Below are positions 1 to 8,526 of a DNA stretch of 64,000 bases, in pieces. The notes under the pieces were generated by a model. The model ran no database searches, was not told where the DNA came from, and was given only the letters and a program-made list of their open reading frames with translations. The stretch lies in the NCBI GenBank assembly GCA_019359035.1, contig JAHHIC010000045.1, forward strand, positions 1 through 64,000. Direction: 5' to 3'. A program made the translations under genes and the position numbers. The stretch comes from Scytonematopsis contorta HA4267-MV1 (GTDB lineage Bacteria > Cyanobacteriota > Cyanobacteriia > Cyanobacteriales > Nostocaceae). Within the stretch, counting starts at the first letter, position 1, and the number at the start of each line of letters is the position of its first letter.

Positions 1-171
1 AGTAAGCATATGACAACCAATTTATTACGCAGAACCATAAATAAAACCTCTTCGTCAATAGATTAACGAAGAGGATATTAATCAGTGTGAGTGAAAAATT
101 AACAAAATTGCTTAGTAAATAAAATTGGTAAATTATCACAGCCAATATTATTGTTCAGCGACTTTTAAACC

Positions 172-771
172 TCAGTTTTGTGGAGTTAAAATCATTTTTC
201 GCCGATTACGTATAAGTTTGCCTTCTTCTTCAAAGTGTTGTAGAAGACGTGTAACCGTAACTCTAGTTGTATTTAATACTTCTGCAATTTCCTGATGAGT
301 CACATTTAGGTCAATCATTTTACCTTGTTCTACATCCCGTCCAAATTTTTCACTTAACCAAACTAGAAATAGCCACATTCTTAAAGCAACTCTTTTGCAA
401 TTAACAATGCTTAATAGCTCTTCGGTTTTTTGGATATGAGATAACAAACCATTCATATCCTGAAACCACAAATGTGCAGGTAATATAGTTACTTGTGTTG
501 TTATTAAGCACTCAATTTGGTAGGGATTGATTTTGGATAAAGGATAGCCAATTACATCTCCTACTCCCCAATAGCCCAAGGTTACGTATGTTCCATCTTC
601 ATCCCAGGTTACAGTACGAGCAGCACCGCTTTCAATTCGCCAAAGTACATCGTTACGTGACGGAATGATTTCCCTACGGCTAAACACTCGCTGAGGTAAG
701 TGTGCTCCAATAGTAGAGTTATGAAGATTTTGAGAGTGTGAGTTATGTGTTTGATTGTTGGAATAAGTCAT
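172..771 (-). CDS. Crp/Fnr-family transcriptional regulator, CysR-like
   Basis: Cytoplasmic DNA-binding regulator of about 199 residues. The N-terminal half resembles a cyclic-nucleotide-type beta-barrel (GYWGVGDVIGYPLS), and the C-terminal half has a clear winged helix-turn-helix (VTHQEIAEVLNTTRVTVTRLL) typical of NtcA/CysR proteins. The open frame extends upstream to a TTG at 861, but the ATG at 771 gives the usual family length, so I chose it; neither start has a strong ribosome-binding site. In Synechococcus a Crp-family protein, CysR, is needed for the sulfate-starvation response. The position beside porin and CysA genes suggests the same role, but this is inference from context; NtcA-like or other Crp subfamilies remain possible. 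Confidence 0.75.
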   Translation of the reverse strand: MTYSNNQTHNSHSQNLHNSTIGAHLPQRVFSRREIIPSRNDVLWRIESGAARTVTWDEDGTYVTLGYWGVGDVIGYPLSKINPYQIECLITTQVTILPAHLWFQDMNGLLSHIQKTEELLSIVNCKRVALRMWLFLVWLSEKFGRDVEQGKMIDLNVTHQEIAEVLNTTRVTVTRLLQHFEEEGKLIRNRRKMILTPQN

Positions 772-983
772 GATAGCTTGTAATAGAAAAAGAATTGAAG
801 TATTTAAGAAATTTGTTGATGATGACCACTGAAAAACATAAATAACAACAAGTTTGCTCAAAAAGTTACTTATTTTTTTTGAATAAATTAAATACCTGAA
901 TAAAAATGGTAGTGGGACGCATTAGCGACCTAACCTAAGGAAAAAGGCTGCATCATTATTTCTTGCTAAACCCCAGCAACAAT

Positions 984-1151
984 AATTTCATAGTTTTTAG
1001 AGAAAGCGAGCAATTTCATAGTTTTTAGAGAAAGCGAGCAATTTCATAGTTTTTAGAGAAAGCGAGCAATTTCATAGTTTTTAGAGAAAGCGAGCAATTT
1101 CATAGTTTTTAGAGAAAGCGAGCAATTTCATAGTTTTTAGAGAAAGCGAGC
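984..1151. repeat. Six tandem copies of a 28-bp repeat
   Basis: Six uninterrupted, practically identical 28-bp units begin at 984, 1012, 1040, 1068, 1096 and 1124; each contains TTTCATAGTTTTTAGAGAAA followed by GCGAGC. The array lies between the Crp-family gene and the 3' end of the porin gene. It resembles a replication-slippage minisatellite; no open frame runs through it. Confidence 0.95.
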
Positions 1152-1162
1152 AAGATGCTCGC
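1146..1162. terminator. Stem-loop downstream of the porin gene
   Basis: GCGAGCA and TGCTCGC form a perfect 7-bp stem around a 3-base loop, 40 bp past the porin stop codon on the minus strand. On that strand it is followed by a pyrimidine-rich stretch (TTTCTCT), so it may act as a weak terminator. It overlaps the last unit of the 28-bp tandem array. Confidence 0.4.
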
Positions 1163-1201
1163 ATTACCCCTTAAAGAATAGGATGCACCCTTTAAATTAT
1201 T

Positions 1202-2962
1202 TTAGAAACGGAACGTAGTACGAAGAACGCCTGTATAGATAGTATTATTGTTGCTGTTATTTTCTGGGTTAAAAATAACAATCAAACCAGGTGTAATTGA
1301 GATATTGTTATTTACCTGGTGACGATAAAGTGCTTCCACATGGAACGACGAATCGCTATCTTGACGACGAGCAGTTGTTGAAGTCAAGGTAGCAGGGCCA
1401 AAGTCATTGCTTGTAACTTTTGGTGGCTGACCAAAGATAATACCACCTAAGTTTCCTTTTTTACCCAAGTCAGGAAAACCTAGAGTAACTGCCCAGTTCC
1501 AAATATCTGCTCTATCGCCTCTGTTTACCACATTTGTTACTGGATTTGTACCAGAACTGGTTTCAGCGGTTGCTTGAGTATAACCAACCCAACCACCAAG
1601 CACGAAATTAGGATTAATGCGGTAGCTTGTTTGTAAACCGTATTGGTTACTAGAAGTGGCAATAGTAGAACCGAATGGCTGGTTTGCAAAAGCACTACCG
1701 TAATTACCCGATATAGCTACGTCACCATTCGCACCACTAAGGTAAGAACGTCCATAAGCAAAGGCCAAGGTCAAGTCTTTATTTGGTTGGAATGCCAATT
1801 GTGCTAAAGCACCATAACTTCCATCAAATAAGCCTCTACCAGGAGTTGGGTCATTAGCTCTTCTAGCAAGGTAACCTCCAGTGAAAGTAATTGAATCGCT
1901 CAATTTATAACTTACAGTTAGCCCTGCACCTGTGTTACTTCCAGAAGAAGTATTGCTAACTCGATAGATAGGGGAGAAACGACCAAAGCGGGAAACTGCA
2001 CCAGTGCTTGAAGATTCAAATAAGGGATTGACAACGTTAAAGTTGTCATAGAATTCCCCACCAGTTGCATCGACAATGACATTGGTTTGCTTACCTAAAG
2101 GAAAACGATAAAAGGCTTTCCCAATTACAACACTGTTTTGATTGTCTCCATCCCAACCCAAACGAGACATATTTGTGCCTGTTACTGCTCCACTAAAAGC
2201 AGCAGTGTTGTTAGCTTCTAGACGTACTCGCAAGCGGTCTTTGCCAGTAAAACTTGTATCCAAGTTCAAGCGAACACGGTCACTGAGGATAGCATTGTCC
2301 TGAAGTCTTCTTCCAGATGCACCAAATGCTGCATCTTTAGCAGCTTCTCGTGCTGCTCCTGGGGGAATTGCGTTAATTGTTCTCCACTGGTCGGAGTTAA
2401 GCGCTCTGTCTCCACCAAATACACCTGCAAGATTAAAAATTACCTCCCCATTCAGCTTGGTAGTTGTTGAAAACTGATTGCCTTCCACTTCAGATATACG
2501 AGCTTCCAGCGAATCTACTCTACCTCGCAAGGTGGCAAGTTCAGCAGTATATTCTTCTTGCAGCCTCTGCAAAATTTCTATGTCTTCTTTTTTAACTAAA
2601 TCTGCAGTACCAGCCGCAATCAGTTCGTTTACCTTGTCTAAAGCTGCTCTCAAACCTGCGGCAAATTCATAGCGAGTTAAGGAACGATTTCCTTTGAAAG
2701 TGCCGTCTGGATATCCTGCAATTACCCCGTAACGTTCCACTAAAGATTGCAAGGCTTGGAATGCCCAATCTGTGGGTTTGACATCAGAAAGCTGGGAAAC
2801 TGATGTTACCTGATTTAACTCCTGAGTTTGCCCAGAAGTTTCCCCAGAATTAGCAGAGTTCGTTTCTAAGGGTTGATTAGCTGATGCGGAACCAGACGCA
2901 ATCGTTGCAAACACAAACACTAAAGGAGCTATCCACAAAGAATTCCGTAGCAGCTTAGACAT
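1202..2962 (-). CDS. SLH-domain OprB-type outer-membrane porin, sulfur-poor
   Basis: Outer-membrane channel of 586 residues. It has a Sec signal peptide ending near SASA-NQ (residues 27-30), an S-layer-homology domain at about 55-115 (DWAFQALQSLVERYGVIAGYPDGTF), a coiled coil at about 125-160, and a long OprB-like beta-barrel ending in the aromatic RTTFRF. This matches cyanobacterial SomA/SomB porins. GAGGAA precedes the ATG at 2962. The protein has no cysteine and only one methionine besides the start, which fits expression under sulfur limitation. It is divergent from cysA; the shared region holds a 26-bp operator-like dyad. A role in sulfate or organosulfur entry is inferred from this context only. 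Confidence 0.85.
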   Translation of the reverse strand: MSKLLRNSLWIAPLVFVFATIASGSASANQPLETNSANSGETSGQTQELNQVTSVSQLSDVKPTDWAFQALQSLVERYGVIAGYPDGTFKGNRSLTRYEFAAGLRAALDKVNELIAAGTADLVKKEDIEILQRLQEEYTAELATLRGRVDSLEARISEVEGNQFSTTTKLNGEVIFNLAGVFGGDRALNSDQWRTINAIPPGAAREAAKDAAFGASGRRLQDNAILSDRVRLNLDTSFTGKDRLRVRLEANNTAAFSGAVTGTNMSRLGWDGDNQNSVVIGKAFYRFPLGKQTNVIVDATGGEFYDNFNVVNPLFESSSTGAVSRFGRFSPIYRVSNTSSGSNTGAGLTVSYKLSDSITFTGGYLARRANDPTPGRGLFDGSYGALAQLAFQPNKDLTLAFAYGRSYLSGANGDVAISGNYGSAFANQPFGSTIATSSNQYGLQTSYRINPNFVLGGWVGYTQATAETSSGTNPVTNVVNRGDRADIWNWAVTLGFPDLGKKGNLGGIIFGQPPKVTSNDFGPATLTSTTARRQDSDSSFHVEALYRHQVNNNISITPGLIVIFNPENNSNNNTIYTGVLRTTFRF

Positions 2963-3254
2963 TTTTCCTCACACCTTATAAGTAACTAATTTTTTCAGTT
3001 TGTTGGTTTTTCGCGTTTGTAAGCAACACTGTAAGCAAAACCTTCACTGTATTGCTATCCGTTTATCTTAAGCGACAACTCAAAAGCACCCCTGAAAAAC
3101 ATTGTCTTGAAAAACATATTGAGTAAATCTGCCGACGGAAGCTGCTTTAAAAGCGATTAAGGCGTTTTTGCAACTTATACATCAAATTACTCACTCTGGT
3201 ATTCTATTACTCTATCGGTGTACGTGGTTTGTAGCTATAATACTAACACTAAAC

Positions 3255-3280
3255 TACGACAAGTCGATAAAGCTTTAGTA
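3255..3280. promoter_or_regulatory. 26-bp dyad operator candidate, site 1 (cysA/porin)
   Basis: TACGACAAGTC and AAGCTTTAGTA flank a 4-bp spacer. The site is 140 bp before cysA and 292 bp before the divergent porin. It is a weaker match in the right half. Confidence 0.55.
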
Positions 3281-3420
3281 GATTTCATCATAATACAGGG
3301 TTATTTCAGCAAGAAAAAGTACACCGGTAACAAAATCTACAAAAACTTGAGCGATATATCGGTGATTATAGATGTTAAGTCGGACTGTTAACTATCATTC
3401 TTTACAAGGAGACACTATAA

Positions 3421-4422
3421 ATGGGGATTACAATTGAAAAGGTTACGAGACGGTTTGGTGATTTCTTGGCTATTGACAATGTAAGTTTGGAAGTTAAAAC
3501 AGGTTCTTTGGTAGCTTTGTTAGGACCTTCCGGTTCAGGAAAGTCTACTTTGTTGCGAATCATTTCTGGCTTAGAACAACTTGACACAGGTAAAATTTAT
3601 TTGACTGGTCGAGATGCGACCCACCTAAGCGTACAAGAGCGTAATGTTGGCTTTATGTTTCAGCACTACGCTTTGTTTAAGCACTTAACCATAGTGGAAA
3701 ACGTCGCTTTTGGACTGGATGTTCGTAAAGTTGACAAGAAAAAATCTCGAGTGCGTGCAGAGCAATTATTAGAATTAGTGCAATTAAGCGACCAAGCAAA
3801 TAAATACCCATCGCAACTGTCTGGGGGTCAGCGACAACGGGTTGCTCTTGCTCGTGCTGTAGCTGTAGACCCAACTGTGTTGTTGCTGGATGAACCTTTT
3901 GGAGCATTGGATGCTCAAGTTAGAAAAAACTTGAGAAACTGGTTACGCAATTTCCACAAGCAGCTTCACGTAACGACGGTATTTGTTACCCACGACCAAG
4001 AAGAAGCAATGGAAGTTGCAGACGAAATCGTGGTGATGAATAAAGGCCGGGTCGAGCAAGTTGGTTCCCCATCTGAGGTTTATGACAACCCTGCAACTCC
4101 TTTTGTAATGGGTTTTGTTGGGCCAGTGAATGTACTTCCAGGGAGTTCGTCACTAGTTAAAAATGTTGGGGTTGGTGCTACTCAAGACGTATTTTTTCGA
4201 CCTCATGATGTGGTGATAGAAACTGCTCCTAATGAAAACTCCGCACGTGCTAGGGTGAGTCGTCTTATTCACTTGGGTTGGGAGATTGTGACCGAGTTGA
4301 TTTTTGATGATGGAAAAACTGTTACGGCAAACTTGAGCCGCGAAGAGTATAGTAAATTAAAATTACAACCGGAACAAGAGGTATTTGCGAGAGCAAGAAA
4401 TGCAAAATATTTCTCTGTTTAG
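3421..4422 (+). CDS. cysA: Sulfate/thiosulfate ABC transporter ATP-binding protein CysA
   Basis: Cytoplasmic ATPase that powers sulfate/thiosulfate import. Walker A GPSGSGKS is at residues 35-42, the ABC signature LSGGQRQR at 133-140, Walker B with LLLDEP at about 154-159 and the H-loop histidine at 191. The C-terminal 100 residues form the TOBE-like regulatory domain of CysA proteins. Length (333) is normal. A good AAGGAG lies before the ATG. Unusually, the partner permease genes cysT and cysW are not adjacent and are not in the window; the two sulfate-binding proteins lie 12 and 55 kb away. The sequence lacks cysteine. Specificity for sulfate rather than another oxyanion rests on overall similarity and context. 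Confidence 0.9.
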   Translation: MGITIEKVTRRFGDFLAIDNVSLEVKTGSLVALLGPSGSGKSTLLRIISGLEQLDTGKIYLTGRDATHLSVQERNVGFMFQHYALFKHLTIVENVAFGLDVRKVDKKKSRVRAEQLLELVQLSDQANKYPSQLSGGQRQRVALARAVAVDPTVLLLDEPFGALDAQVRKNLRNWLRNFHKQLHVTTVFVTHDQEEAMEVADEIVVMNKGRVEQVGSPSEVYDNPATPFVMGFVGPVNVLPGSSSLVKNVGVGATQDVFFRPHDVVIETAPNENSARARVSRLIHLGWEIVTELIFDDGKTVTANLSREEYSKLKLQPEQEVFARARNAKYFSV

Positions 4423-4560
4423 CATTCTACTTGGGTGATAGTTCAGTGTTTCAGGGTGCTTTACTTAAACGATATTTACTAGGAAAATGCTGAACAAAAT
4501 GTTAAAATTAGCATCAGGATATAAATACGCAGCTAGGTAATAGATAGCAAGAGAATAGGT

Positions 4561-4650
4561 AGCCAGGTAATAAATAGCCAGGTAATAAATAGCCAGGTAA
4601 TAAATAGCCAGGTAATAAATAGCCAGGGAATAAATAGCCAGGGAATAAAT
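4561..4650. repeat. Six tandem copies of a 15-bp repeat
   Basis: Units begin at 4561, 4576, 4591, 4606, 4621 and 4636: AGCCAGGTAATAAAT in the first four, AGCCAGGGAATAAAT in the last two. The final unit runs into the left arm of the inverted repeat at 4638. Confidence 0.95.
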
Positions 4651-4799
4651 TCCCTGTCTAAAAGCTGAAGTCCTCTAAAGAGGACTAAGTAATAGGTCAA
4701 AAAAGTATTTTACAAAATTTAAGATATTCCCAAAAATATTATTTATTATTAGTCCTCTTTAGAGGACTTTAGCTTTTAGACAGGGAATTTATTCCCTGG
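4638..4799. repeat. Long inverted repeat between tandem arrays
   Basis: Left arm 4638-4686 and right arm 4751-4799 are near-perfect reverse complements over about 49 bp around a 64-bp centre. Each arm also holds a smaller palindrome (GTCCTCTAAAGAGGAC type). It could fold into a long hairpin or be a non-autonomous mobile element. It is flanked on the left by a 15-bp array and on the right by an 11-bp array. Confidence 0.9.
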
Positions 4800-4884
4800 C
4801 TTGTTGCTGGCTTGTTGCTGGCTTGTTGCTGGCTTGTTGCTGGCTTGTTGCTGGCTTGTTGCTGGCTTGTTGCTGGCTTGTTGC
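4800..4884. repeat. Tandem 11-bp repeat, about 7-8 copies
   Basis: The unit CTTGTTGCTGG is repeated without interruption to the start of the spacer before the mtnB stop codon. The arm of the neighbouring inverted repeat supplies the first GGC. Confidence 0.9.
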
Positions 4885-4920
4885 ATGAATGATGCTTAAT
4901 ATTTTATTTATAAACATCCT

Positions 4921-5664
4921 CTAAGAACCAATTCTATAACGTAAACCTCTGCGAGGAGTTTGCAAAAGTGGGTTGATACGTTTGTTAGACCTGGGGATAA
5001 TATTATCTGCCTCATTCCAAATACCTAACTCACGAGCTGATACCATATAACAGAAAATGTATTCTATCGCTTCTATGTAGTTTTGAGCAGCTTCTAGCGA
5101 AGGCGCCCAAACTGTAACACCGTGGTCGCGAATCAGCAATGCAGGTATTTTTGGTGGTTCAGCTTGAAAACGCTCTTTAATATTAGCTGCTATTTTAGAT
5201 GCTTGAAAATTATTATCAATAATAGGCATAGTACAATGAAAAATTTCCTCCATCAATCCTAATTTATTCAGCATTTCTAACGGTGGTAAAGCTAAAATGT
5301 CTTCTTGGACAAACCGAGAAACTAAATTTGCTTTGACCGAAAGGATATGGTAGCAAGCTTGTGCTTTTGGAAAAAGCTCATAAATTGTCTGATGAATTGC
5401 TGTCTCTTTTGAAGGTCGAGTATCAGAAAACTTTTGATATTTTTTTCCACTAGGGTAAATTTTCACAAAATCGCTGGGTAATAAACTCCCTTTAGATTTA
5501 CCGCTAGCAGTAATCCAAAAGCTACCATCTAGTAATTTTGCAGAAAGGTTTCCCCCTGTTCCTACCATCCATCCTTTATCATAAAAATTTCTAGCTGTGC
5601 TAATCAGTTCAATCCTAGGGTCTAATGCTATCAGTTCCGAGTCTATCATTTGGTGTTTAATCAT
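4921..5664 (-). CDS. mtnB: Methylthioribulose-1-phosphate dehydratase MtnB (class II aldolase fold), altered metal motif
   Basis: Methionine-salvage enzyme that dehydrates methylthioribulose-1-phosphate. The GTGGNLSAK motif (residues 36-44), the ITASGKSKG motif, the proton-donor region and the late zinc histidine (LIRDHGVTVWA) are all present, and length (247) is slightly above the usual 200-240. The expected zinc-binding H-x-H reads H-I-L (CYHILSV, near residue 106), so one of three usual zinc ligands is a leucine. The nucleotides at 5341-5365 confirm this reading. Either the enzyme uses another ligand or activity is reduced. Two small genes lie upstream in the same direction. The acireductone dioxygenase of the same pathway is at 60933. 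Confidence 0.8.
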   Translation of the reverse strand: MIKHQMIDSELIALDPRIELISTARNFYDKGWMVGTGGNLSAKLLDGSFWITASGKSKGSLLPSDFVKIYPSGKKYQKFSDTRPSKETAIHQTIYELFPKAQACYHILSVKANLVSRFVQEDILALPPLEMLNKLGLMEEIFHCTMPIIDNNFQASKIAANIKERFQAEPPKIPALLIRDHGVTVWAPSLEAAQNYIEAIEYIFCYMVSARELGIWNEADNIIPRSNKRINPLLQTPRRGLRYRIGS

Positions 5665-5725
5665 TATAGTTTTTGTTCGCTAATATTTTTCGTTAATATG
5701 TGTCGCTAACATTGTCCGCAATTTA

Positions 5726-5941
5726 CTACTTATTTTTTGGTCTTTTGATAAATGATAAATTACGCCACAATATAAAATCAGAAATACAATACTGCTGGAC
5801 AAAGCATTTATTATTAGAATTTATCTCCCAGGAATCACGCAAATCAAAATGTTCCTCTACTTCTTGTGGCAAAGTATGCGGAGGCATATTATCCCAGGGT
5901 GTACCTTCGATTAATTCTCTTTCAATATGTCCAAAAAACAT
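5726..5941 (-). CDS. Small conserved-looking hypothetical protein, 71 residues
   Basis: I do not recognise this protein. It is kept because the ATG at 5941 is preceded by a strong AAGGAG on the minus strand and because it sits neatly between two same-strand genes (25 bp after the one upstream, 61 bp before mtnB). It begins MFFGHIERELIEGTPWDNMP, is acidic in the middle, has two Cys near the C terminus and no membrane segment. Confidence 0.55.
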   Translation of the reverse strand: MFFGHIERELIEGTPWDNMPPHTLPQEVEEHFDLRDSWEINSNNKCFVQQYCISDFILWRNLSFIKRPKNK

Positions 5942-5966
5942 TTTTTTCTCCTTTATTTTTCAATAA

Positions 5967-6212
5967 TTACTCAATATTGAGTTCCTTTTTAGTCCGTTTT
6001 AAATTTTTCCAAAGAATCTTTATTTGGTCGTAAGCTTCTTCTGGGGAAATTTTGCCACCAGTTTGTAGATTAGAGATATAACTAACTCGTTGAGCAAATT
6101 CTTGTAGATTCGCATTAAACACTAAATACTCTGGTTTAAACTCTCCATGATAAGAATATCGAGGATATAGAAAATTATTCAGATGGGTAGCAAAGTTAGA
6201 TTCTTCTGTCAT
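5967..6212 (-). CDS. Small cyanobacterial protein of the DUF7219 type
   Basis: An 81-residue soluble protein. The stretches NFLYPRYSYHGEFKPEYLVF and NLQEFAQRVSYISNLQTGG, plus KISPEEAYDQIKILWKNLK, match from memory the short cyanobacterial DUF7219 family of unknown function. It heads a likely three-gene transcript with the 71-residue gene and mtnB. The family name is recalled, not searched. Confidence 0.6.
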   Translation of the reverse strand: MTEESNFATHLNNFLYPRYSYHGEFKPEYLVFNANLQEFAQRVSYISNLQTGGKISPEEAYDQIKILWKNLKRTKKELNIE

Positions 6213-7022
6213 TACTATTTAAATCCACAAATATTGACTAGAATTTGTTTGAAAAATTTAGCATTTAGGTGAAAAGACAGGTTTTTTCAGGAAAGTAGCA
6301 GATGCTAAATAAATATAACTACCTGCTACTGGAAATACGAGTTGAAACTATGTTAGCTTAGTTTGTTTAAGCCAACTCTTTCGTGACTTTAGAAGGTTTA
6401 ACTACTTTTATTAGCCCGTCGAAAGATTTTTTAATTTTCAATCTTTCTTCAATCTCTACTTACAATCGTAACCTTCAGTCAGCTAATCCTGGAATTGAAA
6501 ACTGGAGTAAAAGAAGGTAAGTTTAGCTTCGATTTTTGCTCTTTCCATAATTAATTACTCTCCAGATGAATGAAGTTTGCATTTTTGCTCCCTACTATGG
6601 ATGAGGATAAACTAGAGCAGATGCATTAGTTGACTTTATTTAATCTACGGTATATCAGTCGATATACCGTATTATTTAGGTTAACTTTAGATTATTCCTC
6701 ATTCATCTCCGTAAGTCAATAGGTTTTTATAAAAACATCTATATCTTTATCAATTTACCGGATATTTTGCACTACGTTTTTATCCTGTAGCTGGTAAAAT
6801 ATTGATACATTAGGTTTTTGCGAAAAATATGGAGTTACATGAGTCAAGCTAATATCATTATACTTAAAGTCAAATTTGATTACTAGTATATTATGAGACC
6901 TTAATCTGAGATGCTAATACAGTATAAATTTTCAGTTAATTGACTACCAATGCTTGACTTAGAGTAATCATTCATACAATTTGAAAACTAAAGTTTGTTC
7001 TCTTTAGGAAGGAATACAGATA
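6213..7022. other. 810-bp gene-poor spacer containing one dyad operator
   Basis: No convincing gene. The only clear element is the perfect 26-bp dyad at 6646-6671. A short minus-strand frame around 6370-6460 (ending SKVTKELA) looks coding-like but lacks a start and ribosome-binding site, so it is at most a remnant. Confidence 0.5.
6646..6671. promoter_or_regulatory. 26-bp dyad operator candidate, site 2 (perfect palindrome)
   Basis: TACGGTATATC and GATATACCGTA are exact reverse complements around AGTC, making this the most symmetric copy in the window. It is 351 bp before mgtC and 433 bp before the divergent DUF7219-type gene, so its target is unclear. Confidence 0.75.
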
Positions 7023-7562
7023 ATGGGTGAGATGTTTCTTACTTCTAATGATTGGTTACATATTGGATTCCGATTAGTAATGGCACTCGCAGTCGGTTGC
7101 ATGATTGGATTGAATCGCCAGAAAGGGGGGAGACCAGCTGGTATGAGAACTTTTATGTTGGTGAGTATGGGTAGTGCGCTGTTTGTTATGATTCCTTTAC
7201 AAGCTGAGGGAGACAGCCCTTACGCCGCAACTAATGCATTGAGTCGGACAATTCAGGGAGTAACGACAGGAGTAGGATTTATTGGGGCGGGATTAATTCT
7301 GCAAGAATCACCTAGAGAATATGCAGTGCCAAGAGTACGAGGATTAACTACAGCCGCATCAGTATGGATTTCGGCAGCCCTCGGAGCTGCTATTGGTTGT
7401 GGTTTATGGCAGATGGGATTGTTAGGAGGAATATTAACTTTGATTACATTAAGTGGAGTCAAGCGTTTGACTAGAGCAGTTGGTATTAGGTCTAGTCAGC
7501 AAACACAAGAGAATATTAGGGAATCAGTAAATGTTTCATCAGACCCAGATGATGATTTCTAA
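7023..7562 (+). CDS. MgtC/SapB-family inner-membrane protein
   Basis: A 179-residue integral membrane protein with four to five predicted membrane helices. The MgtC signature is plain: RLVMALAVGCMIGLNRQKGG, RPAGMRTFMLVSMGSALF, then GVGFIGAGLI and RGLTTAASVWISAALGAAIG. It lacks the C-terminal soluble ACT-like domain of longer MgtC proteins. AGGAAGG precedes the ATG. MgtC proteins elsewhere support growth in low magnesium and modulate ATP synthase; the substrate here is unknown. Confidence 0.85.
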   Translation: MGEMFLTSNDWLHIGFRLVMALAVGCMIGLNRQKGGRPAGMRTFMLVSMGSALFVMIPLQAEGDSPYAATNALSRTIQGVTTGVGFIGAGLILQESPREYAVPRVRGLTTAASVWISAALGAAIGCGLWQMGLLGGILTLITLSGVKRLTRAVGIRSSQQTQENIRESVNVSSDPDDDF

Positions 7563-7574
7563 AGGTAGAGACGC

Positions 7575-7690
7575 GATTTATAGCGTCTAAGATTTATAGC
7601 GTCTAAGATTTATAGCGTCTAAAATTTATCGCGTCTAAGATTTATCGCATCTAAAATTTATCGCGTCTAGGATTTATCGCGTCTAGGATT
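7575..7690. repeat. Tandem 16-bp repeat, about seven copies
   Basis: Units of GATTTATAGCGTCTAA drift to AATTTATCGCGTCTAG and similar forms along the array. It is immediately downstream of mgtC. Related TTTATCGCGTCT segments occur inside the inverted repeats at 9033 and 54829. Confidence 0.85.
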
Positions 7691-7828
7691 TAAAAGTTCA
7701 TTAGTTTTCTTTATCAATATAAGAAGAAAAAATATTTGCTTCTATTGAGAATAGTTTTTAAAGTTAAGTCACTCAGCCATAAGCTGAATGTCAACTTTCT
7801 CTTAGTAAAACCGAGAGTATACAAAACT

Positions 7829-8272
7829 ATGTCCATTGAACTCTCAAGTAAATCAGAGTACACACTTCTTGCTTTACTAGAATTGGCAAGATTTTACACA
7901 AGCGGTGAATCTTTACAAATTCAACAAATCGCGGAAGCTCAAAATATACCCAAACGCTATTTAGAACAGTTATTAGCAACGCTAAGACGAGGAGGTTTAA
8001 TTAAAAGTACACGTGGAATGAACGGTGGGTATATTCTAAGCCGAAATCCTAAAAGCATTACATTATTGGATGCTTTGAACTGTGTTGAAGGTATAGATGC
8101 TATTTTACCTGCTTGGAACACTGACCCTAAAACTGTAGAAAGTAGAGTGATTTACGAATTCTGGCAGGAAGCACATAGAATGGTTAATTCTGTTTTGCAA
8201 AAATATACTCTCCAAGACCTTTGTGATATGAGAGGGATTCATCCAGAGATGGCTATGATGTACTATATCTAA
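7829..8272 (+). CDS. Rrf2-family transcriptional regulator (paralogue of the one at 31712)
   Basis: A 147-residue winged-helix regulator: MSIELSSKSEYTLLALLEL, then QIQQIAEAQNIPKRYLEQLL (recognition region), RGGLIKSTRGMNGGYILSR (wing) and a short effector region. The frame extends upstream to a TTG at 7736, but the ATG at 7829 matches the family N terminus. The three-cysteine cluster of IscR is not present (Cys occurs singly in NCVEG and LCDMR), so it may be CymR-like and not an Fe-S sensor. It is a candidate for binding the 26-bp dyads, since Rrf2 operators are typically about this long; that is inference. Confidence 0.85.
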   Translation: MSIELSSKSEYTLLALLELARFYTSGESLQIQQIAEAQNIPKRYLEQLLATLRRGGLIKSTRGMNGGYILSRNPKSITLLDALNCVEGIDAILPAWNTDPKTVESRVIYEFWQEAHRMVNSVLQKYTLQDLCDMRGIHPEMAMMYYI

Positions 8273-8341
8273 AGCTTTGGCACTTTTAATGTTTTGTATT
8301 TTAACAAATCAAATATATATTTAATATTTCCTACAAAGAAT

Positions 8342-8369
8342 GTAGAGACTAAACATGTTTAGTCTCTAT
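8342..8369. repeat. 28-bp palindromic repeat, copy 1
   Basis: GTAGAGACTAAACATG followed by its near-exact complement; one of eight related palindromes in the window. It lies 69 bp after the Rrf2 stop codon. Confidence 0.85.
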
Positions 8370-8526
8370 TTTAGTAACATCTTTACGTTTCGTGCTGAGC
8401 TACTGTATCCCTGGAATCAAAAAATTATCGGTCTCATATTATAAAATACAGTATCTCTATCAAGGTTTAGATGTATTAAGGATTATAAGTATTATTCAGT
8501 CTTATTATAGAATTTAAGGAGTAGAA

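Noticed and set aside
172-861. Longer N terminus of the Crp-family protein from a TTG
   Set aside because: The extra 30 residues are hydrophobic and unlike the family; the ATG at 771 fits better.
984-1151. 28-bp tandem repeat considered as a CRISPR array
   Set aside because: The units are contiguous with no variable spacers.
6370-6460. Coding-like minus-strand stretch ending SKVTKELA
   Set aside because: Only about 30 codons, preceded by a stop, with no start or ribosome-binding site.
8447-8472. TACAGTATCTC-like half-site before the membrane hydroxylase gene
   Set aside because: The right half lacks ACCGTA and the overall match is too poor to count as a 17th dyad.
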